DNA of 64,000 nucleotides. Source: Alphaproteobacteria bacterium. Lineage in GTDB: Bacteria; Pseudomonadota; Alphaproteobacteria; UBA9219. The notes below the pieces were generated by a model. It saw only the letters and a program-made list of their open reading frames with translations, did not search any database and was not told where the DNA came from. The position numbers and the translations under genes were made by a program. The stretch covers positions 1 through 64,000 of the forward strand of contig JAGWIK010000002.1 of the NCBI GenBank assembly GCA_028866275.1, written 5' to 3'. Below, in pieces: positions 46,601 to 56,932 of this stretch (position 1 is its first letter; every line of letters begins with the position of its first letter).

Positions 46601-46877
46601 GGGCGTGCCGGTGCGCCGCATCAACAAGGTTTATGAAGGCCATCCGCATGTCGTCGATGCCATGATTGACGGCGACGTGCAGATGATGATCAACACCACG
46701 GCGGAAGGCGCGCAGATGCTGGCCGACAGTTTCAGCCTGCGCCGCACGGCGTTGATGCGCGGTATTGCGCATTATACCACCATGCCGGGGGCACGGGCGG
46801 CGATCGAGGCCATTGCCGCGCTGCAAAGCGGCGGTCTTGATGTCGCGTCGATTCAGTCGTACCTTCGGGCATCCTAA
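43635..46877 (+). CDS. carB: Carbamoyl-phosphate synthase, large subunit
   Basis: The 1080-residue subunit has two homologous ATP-grasp halves. The first half begins [23 protein letters not shown] and the second [23 protein letters not shown]. Each contains the [16 protein letters not shown] or [14 protein letters not shown] segment. The C-terminal allosteric MGS-like domain follows ([21 protein letters not shown]). Length is normal. It overlaps carA at TGATG, implying translational coupling. greA follows after about 73 bases. Confidence 0.98.
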   Translation: MPKRTDIKSILIIGAGPIVIGQACEFDYSGVQACKALREEGYRIILVNSNPATIMTDPDIADATYIEPITPDTVAKILELEKPDAVLPTMGGQTALNTAMALAKDGTLERLGIELIGANRAAIEKAEDRALFRNAMQGIGLSCPKSHVVRDMDQANKALKDVGLPAIIRPSFTLGGTGGGIAYNKEEFAEIVASGLSASPVGEVLVEESVLGWKEYEMEVVRDAADNCIIICSIENVDPMGIHTGDSMTVAPALTLTDKEYQIMRDASIAVLREIGVDTGGSNVQFAVNPADGRMVVIEMNPRVSRSSALASKATGFPIAKVAARLAVGYTLDELKNDITGDTPAAFEPTIDYIVTKIPRFAFEKFPGTEPLLTTAMKSVGEVMAIGRNWHESLQKALRGLEIGLSGLNEMRQFANADIKDLHAALARPTPDRILVIAEALRRGVTVDQVAAICKFDIWFLDRIAELVNVEKEIRAGGLPKDAQGWMRLKQMGFSDARLAQLTGGKERDVAAARRALHVAPVFKRIDTCAAEFASHTPYLYSTYEGNGFYQPQCEAQPSDKKKIVILGGGPNRIGQGIEFDYCCVHAVMALRAAGYETIMINCNPETVSTDYDTSDRLYFEPLTGEDVVEVIRREQSSGQVLGVIVQFGGQTPLKLARALQEADIPILGTSPDAIDLAEDRERFQALLQKLGLRQPANGLARTVEEAEQVAEKIGYPVVVRPSYVLGGRAMEITHDVESLRRYMQKAVHISAGNPILIDYYLQDAIEVDVDVVADDSGVFVAGIMEHIEEAGIHSGDSSCALPPHSLAAPVIEDIKRQSEMLARAIGVVGLMNVQFAVKDGDVYILEVNPRASRTVPFVAKAIGLPIAKIAARLMAGEKLKDMNLSHHTQPHLAVKTPVFPFARFPGVDVVLGPEMKSTGEVMGIDKTFARAFAKAQIGAGIRLPLKGTCFISVKDRDKAAIILLGAQLVNLGFTLVATEGTAAVLQKAGVPVRRINKVYEGHPHVVDAMIDGDVQMMINTTAEGAQMLADSFSLRRTALMRGIAHYTTMPGARAAIEAIAALQSGGLDVASIQSYLRAS

Positions 46878-46950
46878 ATCGAGTCTGCTTTGTCGGCATG
46901 TTTCATGCCGCGGGCGGCTTTTGCTTTTTCGTTAGAATGTGAGGCGTCTT

Positions 46951-47427
46951 ATGACCGACAAAGTGCCGATGACCAAGCTGGGCTATGAACGGCTGGAAGA
47001 AGAGCTGAAGAAGCTGAAGAGCATCGAACGTCCCGCCGTGGTCAAGGCCATTGCCGAAGCGCGCGAGCATGGCGATTTGTCGGAAAACGCCGAATATACG
47101 GCGGCGCGGGAAAAGCAGAGCTTTATCGAAGGCCGCATTCAGGAAATCGAGGACAAGGTCAGCCGCGCCGAAATCATCGACGTGTCGGCATTGTCGGGCA
47201 AGGACATCAAATTCGGCGCGACGGTCACCTTGATCGACGACGATACCGAAGAAGAATCCACCTATCAGATCGTCGGCGAAGACGAAGCCGACATCAAGGC
47301 CGGTTTGTTGTCGGTGACGTCGCCGCTGGCGCGCGCGTTGATCAATAAAACCGTCGGCGACACGGTCGAGGTGGTGACCCCCAAGGGCGGCAAGGGGTAC
47401 GAGGTCACGAAGGTCGTCTATAGATAG
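46951..47427 (+). CDS. greA: Transcription elongation factor GreA
   Basis: The 158-residue protein has the GreA coiled coil ([46 protein letters not shown], interrupted only for length here) with the acidic tip DLSEN. The C-terminal domain contains [12 protein letters not shown] and [22 protein letters not shown] lies seven bases before the ATG. Placement after carB is common in Alphaproteobacteria. It complements greB at 32215. Confidence 0.96.
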   Translation: MTDKVPMTKLGYERLEEELKKLKSIERPAVVKAIAEAREHGDLSENAEYTAAREKQSFIEGRIQEIEDKVSRAEIIDVSALSGKDIKFGATVTLIDDDTEEESTYQIVGEDEADIKAGLLSVTSPLARALINKTVGDTVEVVTPKGGKGYEVTKVVYR

Positions 47428-47442
47428 CGGCGTCGGCCGGCT

Positions 47443-48042
47443 ATGCACGACATTTACACACTCATCCATCGCCACGGCGATTTGTTTTATTTCATCACCT
47501 TTTTATGGACGGTGCTGGAAGGTGAAACTTTCGTGATTTTTGCCGGTCTTGCCGCGCAGAAACACATGTTGAATATCTGGTTGCTGTTTCTGGCGGCGTG
47601 GGCGGGAACTTTCTGCGGCGACCAGCTTTTCTTTGCGGCGGGGCGCATGTTCGGGGCGCGGTTGCTGCATCATCTGCCGCGGCTGGAAGCGCCGGTCGAA
47701 CGCGCGCTGGGCTGGCTGGAGCGGCATGCCGATATTTTTATCCTGACCTATCGTTTCATGTATGGCGTGCGCAATATCAGCGGCATCGCCATCGGCATGT
47801 CGCATCTGCCGTGGCGGCGCTTTATGGCCCTGAACGCGCTGGCGTCGTTCATCTGGGCGGCGGCATTTGCCGGTTTCGGCTATCTGTTCGGCGACGTTAT
47901 CAGCCATATGCATCACAAGGACGAGGTGGTGCAGAACAGCGTGCACCATGTCATGTTATCCGCGCTGGGGCTGTTTTTGCTGATTGTTGTGTTCCGGCTG
48001 GCGGTGTCGTGGCTGCAAAGACGAAGGCAGGGCGGGCAGTAA
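47443..48042 (+). CDS. DedA family membrane protein
   Basis: A 199-residue polytopic protein. DedA (SNARE-associated) features are FLWTVLEGETFVIFAGLAAQ, FCGDQLFFAAGRMFG and YRFMYGVRNISGIAIGMSHLPWRRF, where a conserved Arg and Gly line the predicted re-entrant helices. DedA proteins act in membrane homeostasis, and some transport undecaprenyl phosphate or cations; the specific role here is unknown. It starts 15 bases after greA. Confidence 0.88.
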   Translation: MHDIYTLIHRHGDLFYFITFLWTVLEGETFVIFAGLAAQKHMLNIWLLFLAAWAGTFCGDQLFFAAGRMFGARLLHHLPRLEAPVERALGWLERHADIFILTYRFMYGVRNISGIAIGMSHLPWRRFMALNALASFIWAAAFAGFGYLFGDVISHMHHKDEVVQNSVHHVMLSALGLFLLIVVFRLAVSWLQRRRQGGQ

Positions 48043-48113
48043 TAACGAAGTTATGACGCTTGCGCGCCCGTGGCTTTGCGGCTTAAATACGGGTGAAATA
48101 AGGGAAAACCGCT

Positions 48114-50756
48114 ATGCCTATTGAAAAAACCTATGATTCCGCCGCGACCGAAACCCGGCTTTATGCCCGTTGGGAACAATCGGGTGCGTTCAAATGCGAT
48201 CCGGCTTCGGCCAAGGTGCCATATTGCATCATGCTGCCGCCGCCGAACGTCACTGGCAGTTTGCATATGGGCCATGCCCTGATTAACACGTTACAGGACA
48301 TCTTGATCCGGTTCGAACGCATGCGCGGCAAGGATGTATTGTGGCAATTGGGAACCGATCATGCCGGTATTTCCACGCAGATGGTGGTCGAACGGCAATT
48401 GGCGGCGCAAGGGCTTAACCGCCGCGAGATGGGTCGCGACGCCTTCCTGAAAAAAGTGTGGGCATGGAAAGAAGAATCCGGCGGCACGATCACGCGCCAG
48501 CTGCGCCGTCTGGGCGCGTCGGGCGATTGGTCGCGCGAACGCTTTACGCTCGATGACGGGCTTAGCCGTGCCGTCGCTCATGAATTCGTTACGCTGTATA
48601 ATCAGGGCCTGATTTACAAAGACAAACGTCTGGTCAATTGGGACCCCAAGATGTTGACGGCGGTGTCCGATCTCGAGGTCGAGTCCGTCGAGGTCAAGGG
48701 GCATTTATGGTATTTCAAATATCCCGTCGAAAACAGCGATGAATTCATCACCGTGGCGACGACGCGGCCCGAAACGATGCTGGGCGACACCGCCGTTGCC
48801 GTGCATCCGGAAAATGAAAAATTGAAGCATCTGATCGGTAAAAATGCCGTACTGCCTTTGGTCGGGCGGTTGATCCCGATTATCGCCGACACCTATGCCG
48901 ATCCGGAAAAGGGTACGGGTGCGGTGAAAATTACGCCCGCGCATGATTTCAACGATTTCGAGGTCGGCAAGCGTCATAAATTGCCGATGATCAATATTTT
49001 CGACCAGCATGCCCATTTGAATGACGAGGTGCCGGAAAAATATCGCGGGTTGGAACGGTTCGCGGCGCGCAAGCAGATCGTGGCCGAAATGGAAGAATTG
49101 GGGCTGCTGGAGAAAATAGAACCTCATACCCACGCCGTGCCGCATGACGAGAAAAGCAAGACGGTCGTTATCGAGCCGTGGCTGTCGGAGCAATGGTATT
49201 GCGACGTGCGCGGCATGGCCGACAAGGCGGTGGACGCCGTGCGCGACGGCAAGACGCAATTTGTGCCCAGGCAGTGGGAAAACACTTTCTATGCGTGGAT
49301 GAACGATATCCAGCCCTGGTGCATTTCGCGCCAATTATGGTGGGGGCATCAAATTCCGGCGTGGTACGGCCCTGACGGCAAAGTGTTCGTTGCCGAGAGC
49401 GCGGCGGAAGCGCAGGCGCAGGCCGATAAACATTACGGCAAGCCGAGCGAAATAAAGCGCGACGAGGATGTGTTCGACACATGGTTTTCGTCGGCCTTGT
49501 GGCCGTTTTCGACGCTGGGCTGGCCGGATAAAACGCCCGAACTGTCGCGCTATTATCCGACCGATGTGTTGATGACGGGGTTCGACATCATCTTTTTCTG
49601 GGTCGCGCGGATGATGATGATGGGCATCCATTTCGTCGGCGACGTGCCGTTTAAAAAAATTTTCATCAGCGCATTGGTGCGCGATGAAAAAGGCCAGAAA
49701 ATGTCGAAGACCAAGGGTAATGTCATCGACCCCATCGACGTTATCGACAAATATGGGTGCGACGCGCTGCGCTTTACCCTTGCCAACATGTCGACGCCGG
49801 GCCGCGACATCAAACTGGCGACAGGGCGCATCGAAGGCAATCGTAATTTCGCCACGAAATTGTGGAATGCGGCGCGGTTCTGCCAGATGAACGAATGCGC
49901 GTGGCGCGCGGATTTTAATCCCGCCGCCGTGACGCAGACGGTCAATCAATGGATTGTCGGGGAAACAAAACAGGCGGTCGATAAAATCGCCGCGCATCTG
50001 GACGAATTCCGTTTCGATCTGGCGACGTCCACGGCCTATGAATTCGTGTGGAACAATTTCTGCGATTGGTATCTGGAATTCACAAAGCCGGTTTTGTCGG
50101 GGACGGATGAAGCGGCCAAGGCCGAAACGCGCGCCACCACGGCGTGGGTGTTGGGGCAGATATTGCATTTCCTGCACCCCTTTATGCCCTTTATCACCGA
50201 AGAATTGTGGCAGCAATTTACGGGCAGCGAGGCGATGTTGATTACGGCGGCGTGGCCTGTGATTGACGCGCCGGCCGACCATGCGGCGCGCGAAGAAATG
50301 AACTGGCTGGTGCGGTTGATTTCGGACATCCGCGCCGTGCGGGCTGAATTAAACGTGCCCGCGGGCGCGCAAGTGCCATTGCAGGTCAAGGGCGCGGGTG
50401 CGGAAACGCGCGCGCGGCTGGAACGTCATGCGGCGATTATCGCGCGACTGGCGCGGTTGTCGGGCGTCACCCATGTCGAGACCATTGCCAAAGGCGCGGC
50501 GCAATCGGTGCTGGGCGAGGCGGTGCTGATTTTGCCGCTGGCCGAGATTATCGACCTCGATCAGGAACGCGCGCGGTTGAAAAAAGAAGGCGAAAAACTG
50601 GCTGCCGAGATTAAGAAGATCGAAGCCAAGCTCGGCAACAAGGAATTCGTCGACCGCGCGCCGCCGGAAATCGTCGAAGAACAACGCGAACGCAAGGCCG
50701 AGGCGGAGGCGACGCTGGCGCGGCTGGAAGCGGCGCAGAAAAGTCTGGCAGGATGA
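48114..50756 (+). CDS. valS: Valyl-tRNA synthetase
   Basis: A class I synthetase of 880 residues. The HIGH motif is HMGH near residue 51 (PPPNVTGSLHMGHAL) and the KMSKS loop is KMSKT near 529 (GQKMSKTKGNVIDP). The editing domain has VATTRPETMLGDTAVAV. The C-terminal coiled coil (DLDQERARLKKEGEKLAAEIKKIEAKL, written with its natural gaps elsewhere) is typical of ValRS. AAGGGA precedes the ATG. The next gene overlaps its stop by four bases. Confidence 0.98.
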   Translation: MPIEKTYDSAATETRLYARWEQSGAFKCDPASAKVPYCIMLPPPNVTGSLHMGHALINTLQDILIRFERMRGKDVLWQLGTDHAGISTQMVVERQLAAQGLNRREMGRDAFLKKVWAWKEESGGTITRQLRRLGASGDWSRERFTLDDGLSRAVAHEFVTLYNQGLIYKDKRLVNWDPKMLTAVSDLEVESVEVKGHLWYFKYPVENSDEFITVATTRPETMLGDTAVAVHPENEKLKHLIGKNAVLPLVGRLIPIIADTYADPEKGTGAVKITPAHDFNDFEVGKRHKLPMINIFDQHAHLNDEVPEKYRGLERFAARKQIVAEMEELGLLEKIEPHTHAVPHDEKSKTVVIEPWLSEQWYCDVRGMADKAVDAVRDGKTQFVPRQWENTFYAWMNDIQPWCISRQLWWGHQIPAWYGPDGKVFVAESAAEAQAQADKHYGKPSEIKRDEDVFDTWFSSALWPFSTLGWPDKTPELSRYYPTDVLMTGFDIIFFWVARMMMMGIHFVGDVPFKKIFISALVRDEKGQKMSKTKGNVIDPIDVIDKYGCDALRFTLANMSTPGRDIKLATGRIEGNRNFATKLWNAARFCQMNECAWRADFNPAAVTQTVNQWIVGETKQAVDKIAAHLDEFRFDLATSTAYEFVWNNFCDWYLEFTKPVLSGTDEAAKAETRATTAWVLGQILHFLHPFMPFITEELWQQFTGSEAMLITAAWPVIDAPADHAAREEMNWLVRLISDIRAVRAELNVPAGAQVPLQVKGAGAETRARLERHAAIIARLARLSGVTHVETIAKGAAQSVLGEAVLILPLAEIIDLDQERARLKKEGEKLAAEIKKIEAKLGNKEFVDRAPPEIVEEQRERKAEAEATLARLEAAQKSLAG

Positions 50757-51202
50757 CGGCGGGCGGGACATTGCGACACAGGATATGGATTCCGGCCGGA
50801 ATGGCGTTGCTGTTCGTCATGATGGAAATAACGGCGTCGCATGCCGCGGAACCTTACAAGCCGGATCCCGCTTTGTGTCAGGCTTTGGTCAAACATACGC
50901 CCGATGCGGATGTGACCTATCAACCCGGCGTCGATGCCGACGGCAACCCTGTCGCGCCCGCCGATTTGCCGAACCAGCCGCAGATGAAATTGCCCGAACA
51001 TATCAAAATTCCGCTGACCATTAATATGGCCAAGGCGTTGAATTTCGACACCGCCGCCTATCCCTACAACCAATTGGGGCAGGGGACGGAGGCGACATTG
51101 GGCGTCATCGACGTTGACGGCGACCGCGTGACGTTCAACGGCAAGCCCCTGACCGACGATCAGCAAGACAATCTTGCCGTATTGTGCATGCAGCCGGAAT
51201 GA
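50753..51202 (+). CDS. Secreted or periplasmic hypothetical protein
   Basis: A 149-residue protein with an N-terminal signal (RIWIPAGMALLFVMMEITASHA, cleavage probably after SHAA). The mature part contains CQALVKHTPDADVTYQPGVDADG and ends VDGDRVTFNGKPLTDDQQ. It overlaps valS (ATGA) and the DUF167 gene (ATGA), so the three are translationally coupled. Similar small exported proteins follow valS in other Alphaproteobacteria, as far as I recall. The function is unknown. Two cysteines in the mature part could form a disulfide. Confidence 0.75.
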   Translation: MTAGGTLRHRIWIPAGMALLFVMMEITASHAAEPYKPDPALCQALVKHTPDADVTYQPGVDADGNPVAPADLPNQPQMKLPEHIKIPLTINMAKALNFDTAAYPYNQLGQGTEATLGVIDVDGDRVTFNGKPLTDDQQDNLAVLCMQPE

Positions 51203-51525
51203 GCGTCGATTTAACCGGTATCGTGACACTATTTGCGGGTGGCATACGCATGACGGTGCGGGCCAAACCGGGTTTGTCCCGCGCGCGCGGCATCAAAATC
51301 GTCGATATCGGCGACGGCAAAAGGGCTATAGAAATAGCCGTGGCGGCGCAGGCGCAGGATGGCAAGGCCAACGCGGCGATTATCGAACGGCTGGCGCGCG
51401 AATGGGGTGTCGATAAAAAGACCATCACGATAAAAGCGGGGCAGACGGGGCGGTTGAAAATCGTCGAAATCGCGGGAAATGGCGATGTTCTGGCTGGTTT
51501 GATCGCTGCAAAATTTGAAACATAG
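51199..51525 (+). CDS. DUF167 (YggU) family protein
   Basis: The 108-residue protein shows the DUF167 pattern: RMTVRAKPGLSRARG near the N-terminus, then VAAQAQDGKANAAIIERLA and TIKAGQTGRLKIVEIAG. The fold is known for YggU, but the function is not. The ATG overlaps the upstream stop in ATGA. The stop codon is the first part of the terminator stem. Confidence 0.88.
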   Translation: MSVDLTGIVTLFAGGIRMTVRAKPGLSRARGIKIVDIGDGKRAIEIAVAAQAQDGKANAAIIERLAREWGVDKKTITIKAGQTGRLKIVEIAGNGDVLAGLIAAKFET

Positions 51526-51581
51526 AGCATTTCCGTGTAGAACCGGGCCGGGATGTGTTGCCGAAAATGCTCTTATTTTTT
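51524..51581 (+). terminator. Terminator of the valS operon
   Basis: AGAGCATTTCCG pairs with CGAAAATGCTCT (one mismatch) across a 26-base loop, followed by TATTTTTT. The stem includes part of the DUF167 stop codon. Confidence 0.7.
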
Positions 51582-51670
51582 GTACGACCAGCGCTTCCAT
51601 CTGACAGGATCGCGGTCTGGGTGGCGTTTTATCCTTTCCCCTGCTATTTTGCCGGAGGAAAGGGGATAGA

Positions 51671-52222
51671 ATGAAAAACGCGCTTTTGTTGCACGGGCTG
51701 CAAGGCAATCCGGATAATTTCTGGTTCGCGTGGCTGCGCACGCAGCTGGAAGCGCAGGGCTTTGCTGTCGCCGCGCCGCAATTGCCGAATCCGGACGAGC
51801 CGAATCTTGAAATATGGACGCGGTTCGTTTTGAACAATTTATCGCTGGATGCCGAGACGCTGATTGTCGGGCATTCCGCCGGATGCCCGTTGGCCTTGTC
51901 GCTGCTCAACCGCATCGACGCGCCCGTCCGGCGCGCGGTATTGGTCGCCGGTTTTATCCGGTTGAAAGAAATGGAAGATGATAATGTGATGTTGATGAAA
52001 AATCCTGATTGGGAAAAAATCCGGCGCAATGGGCGCGAATTTTTCTTTTTTAATTCTGACAACGACCCGTGGGGATGCAACCATCATCAGGGCGAGGCCT
52101 TGCGCGAAAAACTGGGCGGCACGTTGATTGTCCAAAGCGGCGAAGGCCATTTCGGTTCCAAGATTTTCGACCAGCCTTATGATAGATTTCCCTTGCTGAA
52201 AGACATATGCCTGTTGGCATGA
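51671..52222 (+). CDS. RBBP9/YdeN family serine hydrolase
   Basis: A 183-residue alpha/beta hydrolase of the RBBP9/YdeN (DUF452-like, COG3545) type. It begins ALLLHGLQGNPDNFWFAWLRTQLE. It has the nucleophile motif GHSAGCPLAL, an Asp (NSDNDPWG) and a late His (SGEGHFG) forming the triad. GGAGGAAAGGGG lies before the ATG. The substrate is not known. argS follows after 12 bases. Confidence 0.88.
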   Translation: MKNALLLHGLQGNPDNFWFAWLRTQLEAQGFAVAAPQLPNPDEPNLEIWTRFVLNNLSLDAETLIVGHSAGCPLALSLLNRIDAPVRRAVLVAGFIRLKEMEDDNVMLMKNPDWEKIRRNGREFFFFNSDNDPWGCNHHQGEALREKLGGTLIVQSGEGHFGSKIFDQPYDRFPLLKDICLLA

Positions 52223-52234
52223 CAAAGGACAAAC

Positions 52235-54010
52235 ATGACGATTTACAGAAAAATACATCAAGCCGTCGGCGCCGCAGTTGACGAAGCGATCACGTCCGGC
52301 GCGTTGACATTATCGACCGACATGCCGGTTTTTGTCGTCGAGCCGCCGCGCGAGGCCGCGCATGGCGATCTGGCTACCAATGTCGCGATGGTTTTGGCCA
52401 AACCCGCGGGCAAACCGCCGCGCGCGATTGCCGACATTTTGAAACCGTTGCTGGCGGCGCATGCCGACGTCACCGGTGTGGAAATCGCGGGGCCGGGTTT
52501 TATCAATCTGCGTTTGCGGCCGGAAATCTGGCTGGACGAAGCGCGGGAAATTATCCGCGCCGGAACGCATTATGGCGACAGCGATGCCGGCCGCGGCGTG
52601 CGCGTCAATGTGGAATATGTGTCGGCGAACCCGACCGGGCCGATGCATGTCGGCCATTGCCGCGGGGCCGTCGTGGGCGACGTGTTGGCGTCGCTGCTGA
52701 AAAAGGCGGGTTACGATGTGTGCCGCGAATATTACATCAATGATGCGGGCGCGCAGGTCGATGTGCTGGCGCGGTCGGTGTTTTTGCGGTACCGCGAAGC
52801 TTTGGGCGAAAATATCGGCGAAATTCCGCAAGGGCTTTATCCCGGCGATTACCTTGTGCCCGTGGGTAAAATGATAGCCGGACAAGACGGCGCAAAATGG
52901 TCGGCGGCGGCGGAAGCGGAATGGTTGCCGCGTTTTCGCGCTATCGCGGTCGATGCGATGATGGCGTTGATCCGCGCCGACCTTGTCGCGTTGAATGTCC
53001 ATCACGACGTATTTATGTCGGAAAAATCTTTGGTCGATAGCGGCAAGGTCGATGCCGCGCTGGCTTTGCTGCAAGGCAAGGGGCTGATTTACGAAGGCGT
53101 GCTGGAACCGCCCAAGGGCAAATTGCCGGATGATTGGGAAGCGCGGCCGCAGACTTTGTTTCGCGCCACCGAATTCGGCGACGATACCGACCGGCCGTTG
53201 AAGAAATCGGACGGAAGCTGGACATATTTCGCCTCCGACATCGCCTATCATTTCGATAAATTTACGCGCGGGTTTCCCTTGATGGTCGATATATGGGGCG
53301 CGGATCACGGCGGTTACGTCAAACGGTTGCAGGCCGCCGTTGCGGCGGTAACCGGCGGGCAGGGACGGCTGGAAGTGCGTTTATGCCAGATGGTCAATTT
53401 GTTGAAAGACGGCCAGCCTTTCAAAATGAGCAAACGCGCGGGAACTTTCGTCACGCTGCGCGATGTCGTCGATGAAGTCGGCGCCGACGTTGTGCGCTTC
53501 ATCATGCTGACGCGCAAAAGCGATGCGCAGCTGGATTTCGATCTGGCCAAGGCATTGGAGCAGACCCGCGACAATCCCGTCTTTTACGTTCAATATGCCC
53601 ATGCGCGGTGCTGTTCGATTTTGCGGCATGCGGCGGAATTGTTCACGCCCGACGAATTAAGCGAGGCGGGGCTGGCCAAGGCGGATTTGTCGAAAATCGC
53701 GTCCGAAGACGAATTGCTGGTTATCAAAAATCTGGCCAACTGGTCGCGCATCGTCGAATCCGCCGCCGCCGCGCAGGAACCGCATCGCGTCGCTTTCTAT
53801 CTGATGGAAACCGCGGCCTCGTTCCATGGTTTGTGGAACAAAGGCAATGACAATGCCGCTTTGCGCTTTATCATTCCCGCCGACAAGCCCTTGACCCATG
53901 CGCGGCTGGCCTTGATCGCCGCCGTGCGTACCGTGTTGCGCAGCGGGCTTGGCGTGCTAGGATGTCAGCCAATGGAGGAATTGCGCAGTGACGCCACCGC
54001 AGCCGCCTGA
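52235..54010 (+). CDS. argS: Arginyl-tRNA synthetase
   Basis: A class I synthetase of 591 residues. The N-terminal Add-1 domain (residues 1-110) binds the tRNA D-loop. The HIGH motif is HVGH near residue 138 ([20 protein letters not shown]). The KMSKS position reads [13 protein letters not shown]. The C-terminal anticodon-binding domain has [16 protein letters not shown] and ends [20 protein letters not shown]. Its last 23 bases overlap the SPOR gene. Confidence 0.97.
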   Translation: MTIYRKIHQAVGAAVDEAITSGALTLSTDMPVFVVEPPREAAHGDLATNVAMVLAKPAGKPPRAIADILKPLLAAHADVTGVEIAGPGFINLRLRPEIWLDEAREIIRAGTHYGDSDAGRGVRVNVEYVSANPTGPMHVGHCRGAVVGDVLASLLKKAGYDVCREYYINDAGAQVDVLARSVFLRYREALGENIGEIPQGLYPGDYLVPVGKMIAGQDGAKWSAAAEAEWLPRFRAIAVDAMMALIRADLVALNVHHDVFMSEKSLVDSGKVDAALALLQGKGLIYEGVLEPPKGKLPDDWEARPQTLFRATEFGDDTDRPLKKSDGSWTYFASDIAYHFDKFTRGFPLMVDIWGADHGGYVKRLQAAVAAVTGGQGRLEVRLCQMVNLLKDGQPFKMSKRAGTFVTLRDVVDEVGADVVRFIMLTRKSDAQLDFDLAKALEQTRDNPVFYVQYAHARCCSILRHAAELFTPDELSEAGLAKADLSKIASEDELLVIKNLANWSRIVESAAAAQEPHRVAFYLMETAASFHGLWNKGNDNAALRFIIPADKPLTHARLALIAAVRTVLRSGLGVLGCQPMEELRSDATAAA

Positions 54011-54995
54011 GCGCGAACCCTATGAACGCCAATTATTCGTCGCCGACCGTCCGGTACGTTCCGATTTCGGGCGTTCGGGCGCAACGCGGCGCGGCGGGAC
54101 GGATGCGGCGCGCGAACGCGTCTATGCGCGGCGGCGTTTTTTCACGGTCACGGTTCTTGTGCTGGCGGTTGCCGGCGTGGCCTATGCCATATGGGGGCAT
54201 CATTCCACCCCCGGCGAAATTCCCACAATCATGGCCGAAAGCGGATACCGCAATAAACCGGCCAACCCCGGCGGGATCGACATCCCCAATCAGGATGTCG
54301 CGATTTATAATCAGTTGAAAGATTCCAGCACGCCGCCATTGCCTGTCGAACATTTATTGCCGCCGCCGGAAATGCCGGACGCATCGGCGCATCCGGAATC
54401 TTTTGCAACGCCGCCGCCGGCTGTGGCCTCGCCCGCGTCGACTGTAGAACCTGCGCCGACAGCGGACGCGGCCAAACCGGCTGCGCCGCCGCCCGTGACG
54501 CCCGCGCTTGTAGCCACGACCGTCGCACCGGTGCCGACACCGGCACCTGCGCCTGTAGCCGCGCCTGTAACCGCGCCTGCGGCGGCGCCCGAGGCCGCCG
54601 TGGTTGCCCCCGCGCCGGTTGCGCCGCCATCTGCACCCAAGCAAGTGTTGTCGCCACCGCCTCCGCCTCCGTCTCAGTCTCAGCCACCGTCCCAGCCCCA
54701 GCCTCCGGTTGAAACAAAGGCCACGCCATCCATGCCCGCGGTCAAAACGGGCGGCGTCGTTGTCCAATTGGCGTCCGTTCCCGGCGAAAGCCACGCGCGG
54801 GATTTGATGAAAAAATTGCAGCAGCAATATGCCGCCGCGTTGCAAGGCGTGTCGTTGCACCTGACGCGTGCCGATCTGGGCAAACGCGGCGTTTATTATC
54901 GCATTCAAAGCCAAGGCCTTAGCGAAGAGGCGGCGAATCATCTATGTTCGGCCCTGAAGCAGAAAAACGCCGGGTGCATTCTTGTCAGAAAATAG
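53988..54995 (+). CDS. SPOR domain protein, single-pass membrane
   Basis: The 335-residue protein has a cytoplasmic basic N-terminus, one membrane helix near residues 50-68 ([20 protein letters not shown]), and a Pro/Ala-rich periplasmic linker of about 150 residues. The C-terminal SPOR domain ([23 protein letters not shown] ... [23 protein letters not shown]) binds denuded glycan strands at division sites. The GTG start has GGAGG nine bases upstream, inside argS. This argS-SPOR-nagZ order is typical of Alphaproteobacteria. Confidence 0.9.
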   Translation: MTPPQPPEREPYERQLFVADRPVRSDFGRSGATRRGGTDAARERVYARRRFFTVTVLVLAVAGVAYAIWGHHSTPGEIPTIMAESGYRNKPANPGGIDIPNQDVAIYNQLKDSSTPPLPVEHLLPPPEMPDASAHPESFATPPPAVASPASTVEPAPTADAAKPAAPPPVTPALVATTVAPVPTPAPAPVAAPVTAPAAAPEAAVVAPAPVAPPSAPKQVLSPPPPPPSQSQPPSQPQPPVETKATPSMPAVKTGGVVVQLASVPGESHARDLMKKLQQQYAAALQGVSLHLTRADLGKRGVYYRIQSQGLSEEAANHLCSALKQKNAGCILVRK

Positions 54996-55008
54996 GCCAA
55001 AACCTGTG

Positions 55009-56028
55009 ATGTTCGGTTGTGCCGGGCCGCGCCTGACGGTGCAGGAACGCGCCTTGCTGCGCGATGCCGATCCGTTCGGGTTCATTTTGTTCAAGCGGAA
55101 TTGCGAAACGCGCGAGCAGGTGCGCGCCCTGATCAATGATTTGCGCGCCGCGACGGGGCGCGAGGATATCGTTATTGCCATCGATCAGGAAGGCGGCCGC
55201 GTGTCGCGCTTGCAACCGCCGGAATGGCCCAAATACCCGTCGGCGCGGACATTCGGCTTGATGTACGAACGTGATCCCGATTGGGGTTTGGAGGCGATAT
55301 CGGCCTATGCGCGGCTGGTGGCGCATGAATTAGCCGGTTTGGGCGTTATCATCAATTGCGCGCCCGTTGTCGATTTATACAACCCCGAGGGCACGCCGGC
55401 CATCGGCGACCGCGCGTTCAGTTCGCGGCCCGGTATTGTGGCGGCTTTGGCGCGGCCTTTGATCGAAACATTCATGGCCAACGGTGTGTTGCCGGTTATC
55501 AAGCATTTGCCGGGGCACGGGCGGTTGGCGCTTGATCCGCACGAATTGTTGCCGACCATCGACGCGCCGCGCGGGGAATTGGAAACTTTGGATTTTATGC
55601 CGTTCGAATTGCTGAAAGACGCGCCGCTGGGCATGAATTCGCACGCCCTATTTACCGCGCTCGACCCTGCCAATCCGGTGTCGTTGTCGCCGGTTATCAC
55701 GCGCGACGTCATTCGCGGCACGCTGGGGTTCGACGGGTTGTTGCTGTCCGACGATCTGACGATGAAGGCGTTAAAAGGCAATGCCGCCGATCTGGCGCGG
55801 CGCGCCATTGCCGCCGGAAACGACGTGGCTTTACATTGCAGCGGCGACGTATCGGAAATGCAGGCGATCTGCATGGCGCTGGAGCCGATGAGCGATGACA
55901 GCTGGGCGCGGTGGGGGCATGCGCGCGCGATGCTGGGCCGGGGCGCGGCGGATTATGACGCCGCCGCGGATGCGGCGCGGCTGGATGTGCTGCTGGGCGG
56001 GCTGGCGGTGTTTGATGCCGTGGGTTGA
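55009..56028 (+). CDS. nagZ: Beta-N-acetylhexosaminidase (peptidoglycan recycling)
   Basis: A GH3 enzyme that removes N-acetylglucosamine from muropeptides in the cytoplasm. Features over 339 residues are DPFGFILFKRNCE, IAIDQEGGRVSRL, the catalytic loop KHLPGHGRLALDPHELLP (His of the Asp-His dyad) and SDDLTMKAL (nucleophile Asp). The ATG at 55009 is used; GTG at 55006 and TTG at 54982 are possible earlier starts. It follows the SPOR gene closely and probably shares its transcript. Confidence 0.93.
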   Translation: MFGCAGPRLTVQERALLRDADPFGFILFKRNCETREQVRALINDLRAATGREDIVIAIDQEGGRVSRLQPPEWPKYPSARTFGLMYERDPDWGLEAISAYARLVAHELAGLGVIINCAPVVDLYNPEGTPAIGDRAFSSRPGIVAALARPLIETFMANGVLPVIKHLPGHGRLALDPHELLPTIDAPRGELETLDFMPFELLKDAPLGMNSHALFTALDPANPVSLSPVITRDVIRGTLGFDGLLLSDDLTMKALKGNAADLARRAIAAGNDVALHCSGDVSEMQAICMALEPMSDDSWARWGHARAMLGRGAADYDAAADAARLDVLLGGLAVFDAVG

Positions 56029-56113
56029 TAACGGGCTTTAACCATATAAAATATGTGCGTTTGATGGCGGGGCGGGCTATGCTTGCCGCCTGTTGTTTTG
56101 ATTCGGGAAATGA

Positions 56114-56932
56114 ATGACCCAAGCGGCTGAAATCATGGACGAAAACGGCGGCGCGGAACGTGCCGACCTTGTCGTCGCCCTTGACGGGTTCGACGGGCCT
56201 ATCGACCTGCTTTTGTCTCTGGCCAAGGAACAGAAGGTCGATCTGGGCAAGCTCGCCATCTTGCCGCTGGCCGAACAATATTTGGCCTATATTGCCGAAG
56301 CGCGGCGGTTGCGTTTGGAAGTCGCGGCGGATTATCTGGTGATGGCGGCGTGGCTGGCGTTTCTGAAATCGCGTCTGTTATTGCCGGAACAGGAACAGCC
56401 CAAAGACGAAACCGACCCCGTCGCGATGGCGGAAGCTTTGAAATTCCAATTGTTGCGTCTGGAAGCGATGCAGAAAGCGGCGCGGCAGATTCAGGATCGT
56501 CCGCAATTGGGCAGCGATATTTTCCTGCGCGGCATTCCCGAACCGGTCGAGATCGAGGAAAAACCGGTTTATTATCTGACCATTCAGGATTTGATGACGG
56601 CGATCGCCGCGCCGTCGCGCCGCCGCAAGCCCGTGACCTATAACATCGCGCCGACGCGGTTATACAGCTTGCAGGAAAGCGTGTTGCGCCTGCGCGACGT
56701 TTTGGGCGCGATGCCGAGTTGGAGCACATTGCAGGCCTATCTGCCCGACCTGGCGTCGACGGAGCAGATTTTGCAGGTGCGCTCGGCCTTGGCGTCTACC
56801 TTTGCCGCGACGCTGGAACTGGTCAAAAACGGCGAATTGGAGTTACGGCAGGACGGCACGTTCGCGCCCATTTACATGCGCCGTCGTGAAAAACAGCCCG
56901 AAGACGGCGAACAGCAAGCGAGTATGTCATGA
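56114..56932 (+). CDS. scpA: Segregation and condensation protein A
   Basis: ScpA is the kleisin bridging SMC heads in the condensin complex. The 272 residues begin with the conserved FDGPIDLLLSLAKEQKVDLGKL, followed by AEQYLAYI and AADYLVMAAWLAFLKSRLLLP. The C-terminal winged helix includes ELVKNGELELRQDGTFAPI. The stop overlaps the scpB start in ATGA. Confidence 0.95.
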   Translation: MTQAAEIMDENGGAERADLVVALDGFDGPIDLLLSLAKEQKVDLGKLAILPLAEQYLAYIAEARRLRLEVAADYLVMAAWLAFLKSRLLLPEQEQPKDETDPVAMAEALKFQLLRLEAMQKAARQIQDRPQLGSDIFLRGIPEPVEIEEKPVYYLTIQDLMTAIAAPSRRRKPVTYNIAPTRLYSLQESVLRLRDVLGAMPSWSTLQAYLPDLASTEQILQVRSALASTFAATLELVKNGELELRQDGTFAPIYMRRREKQPEDGEQQASMS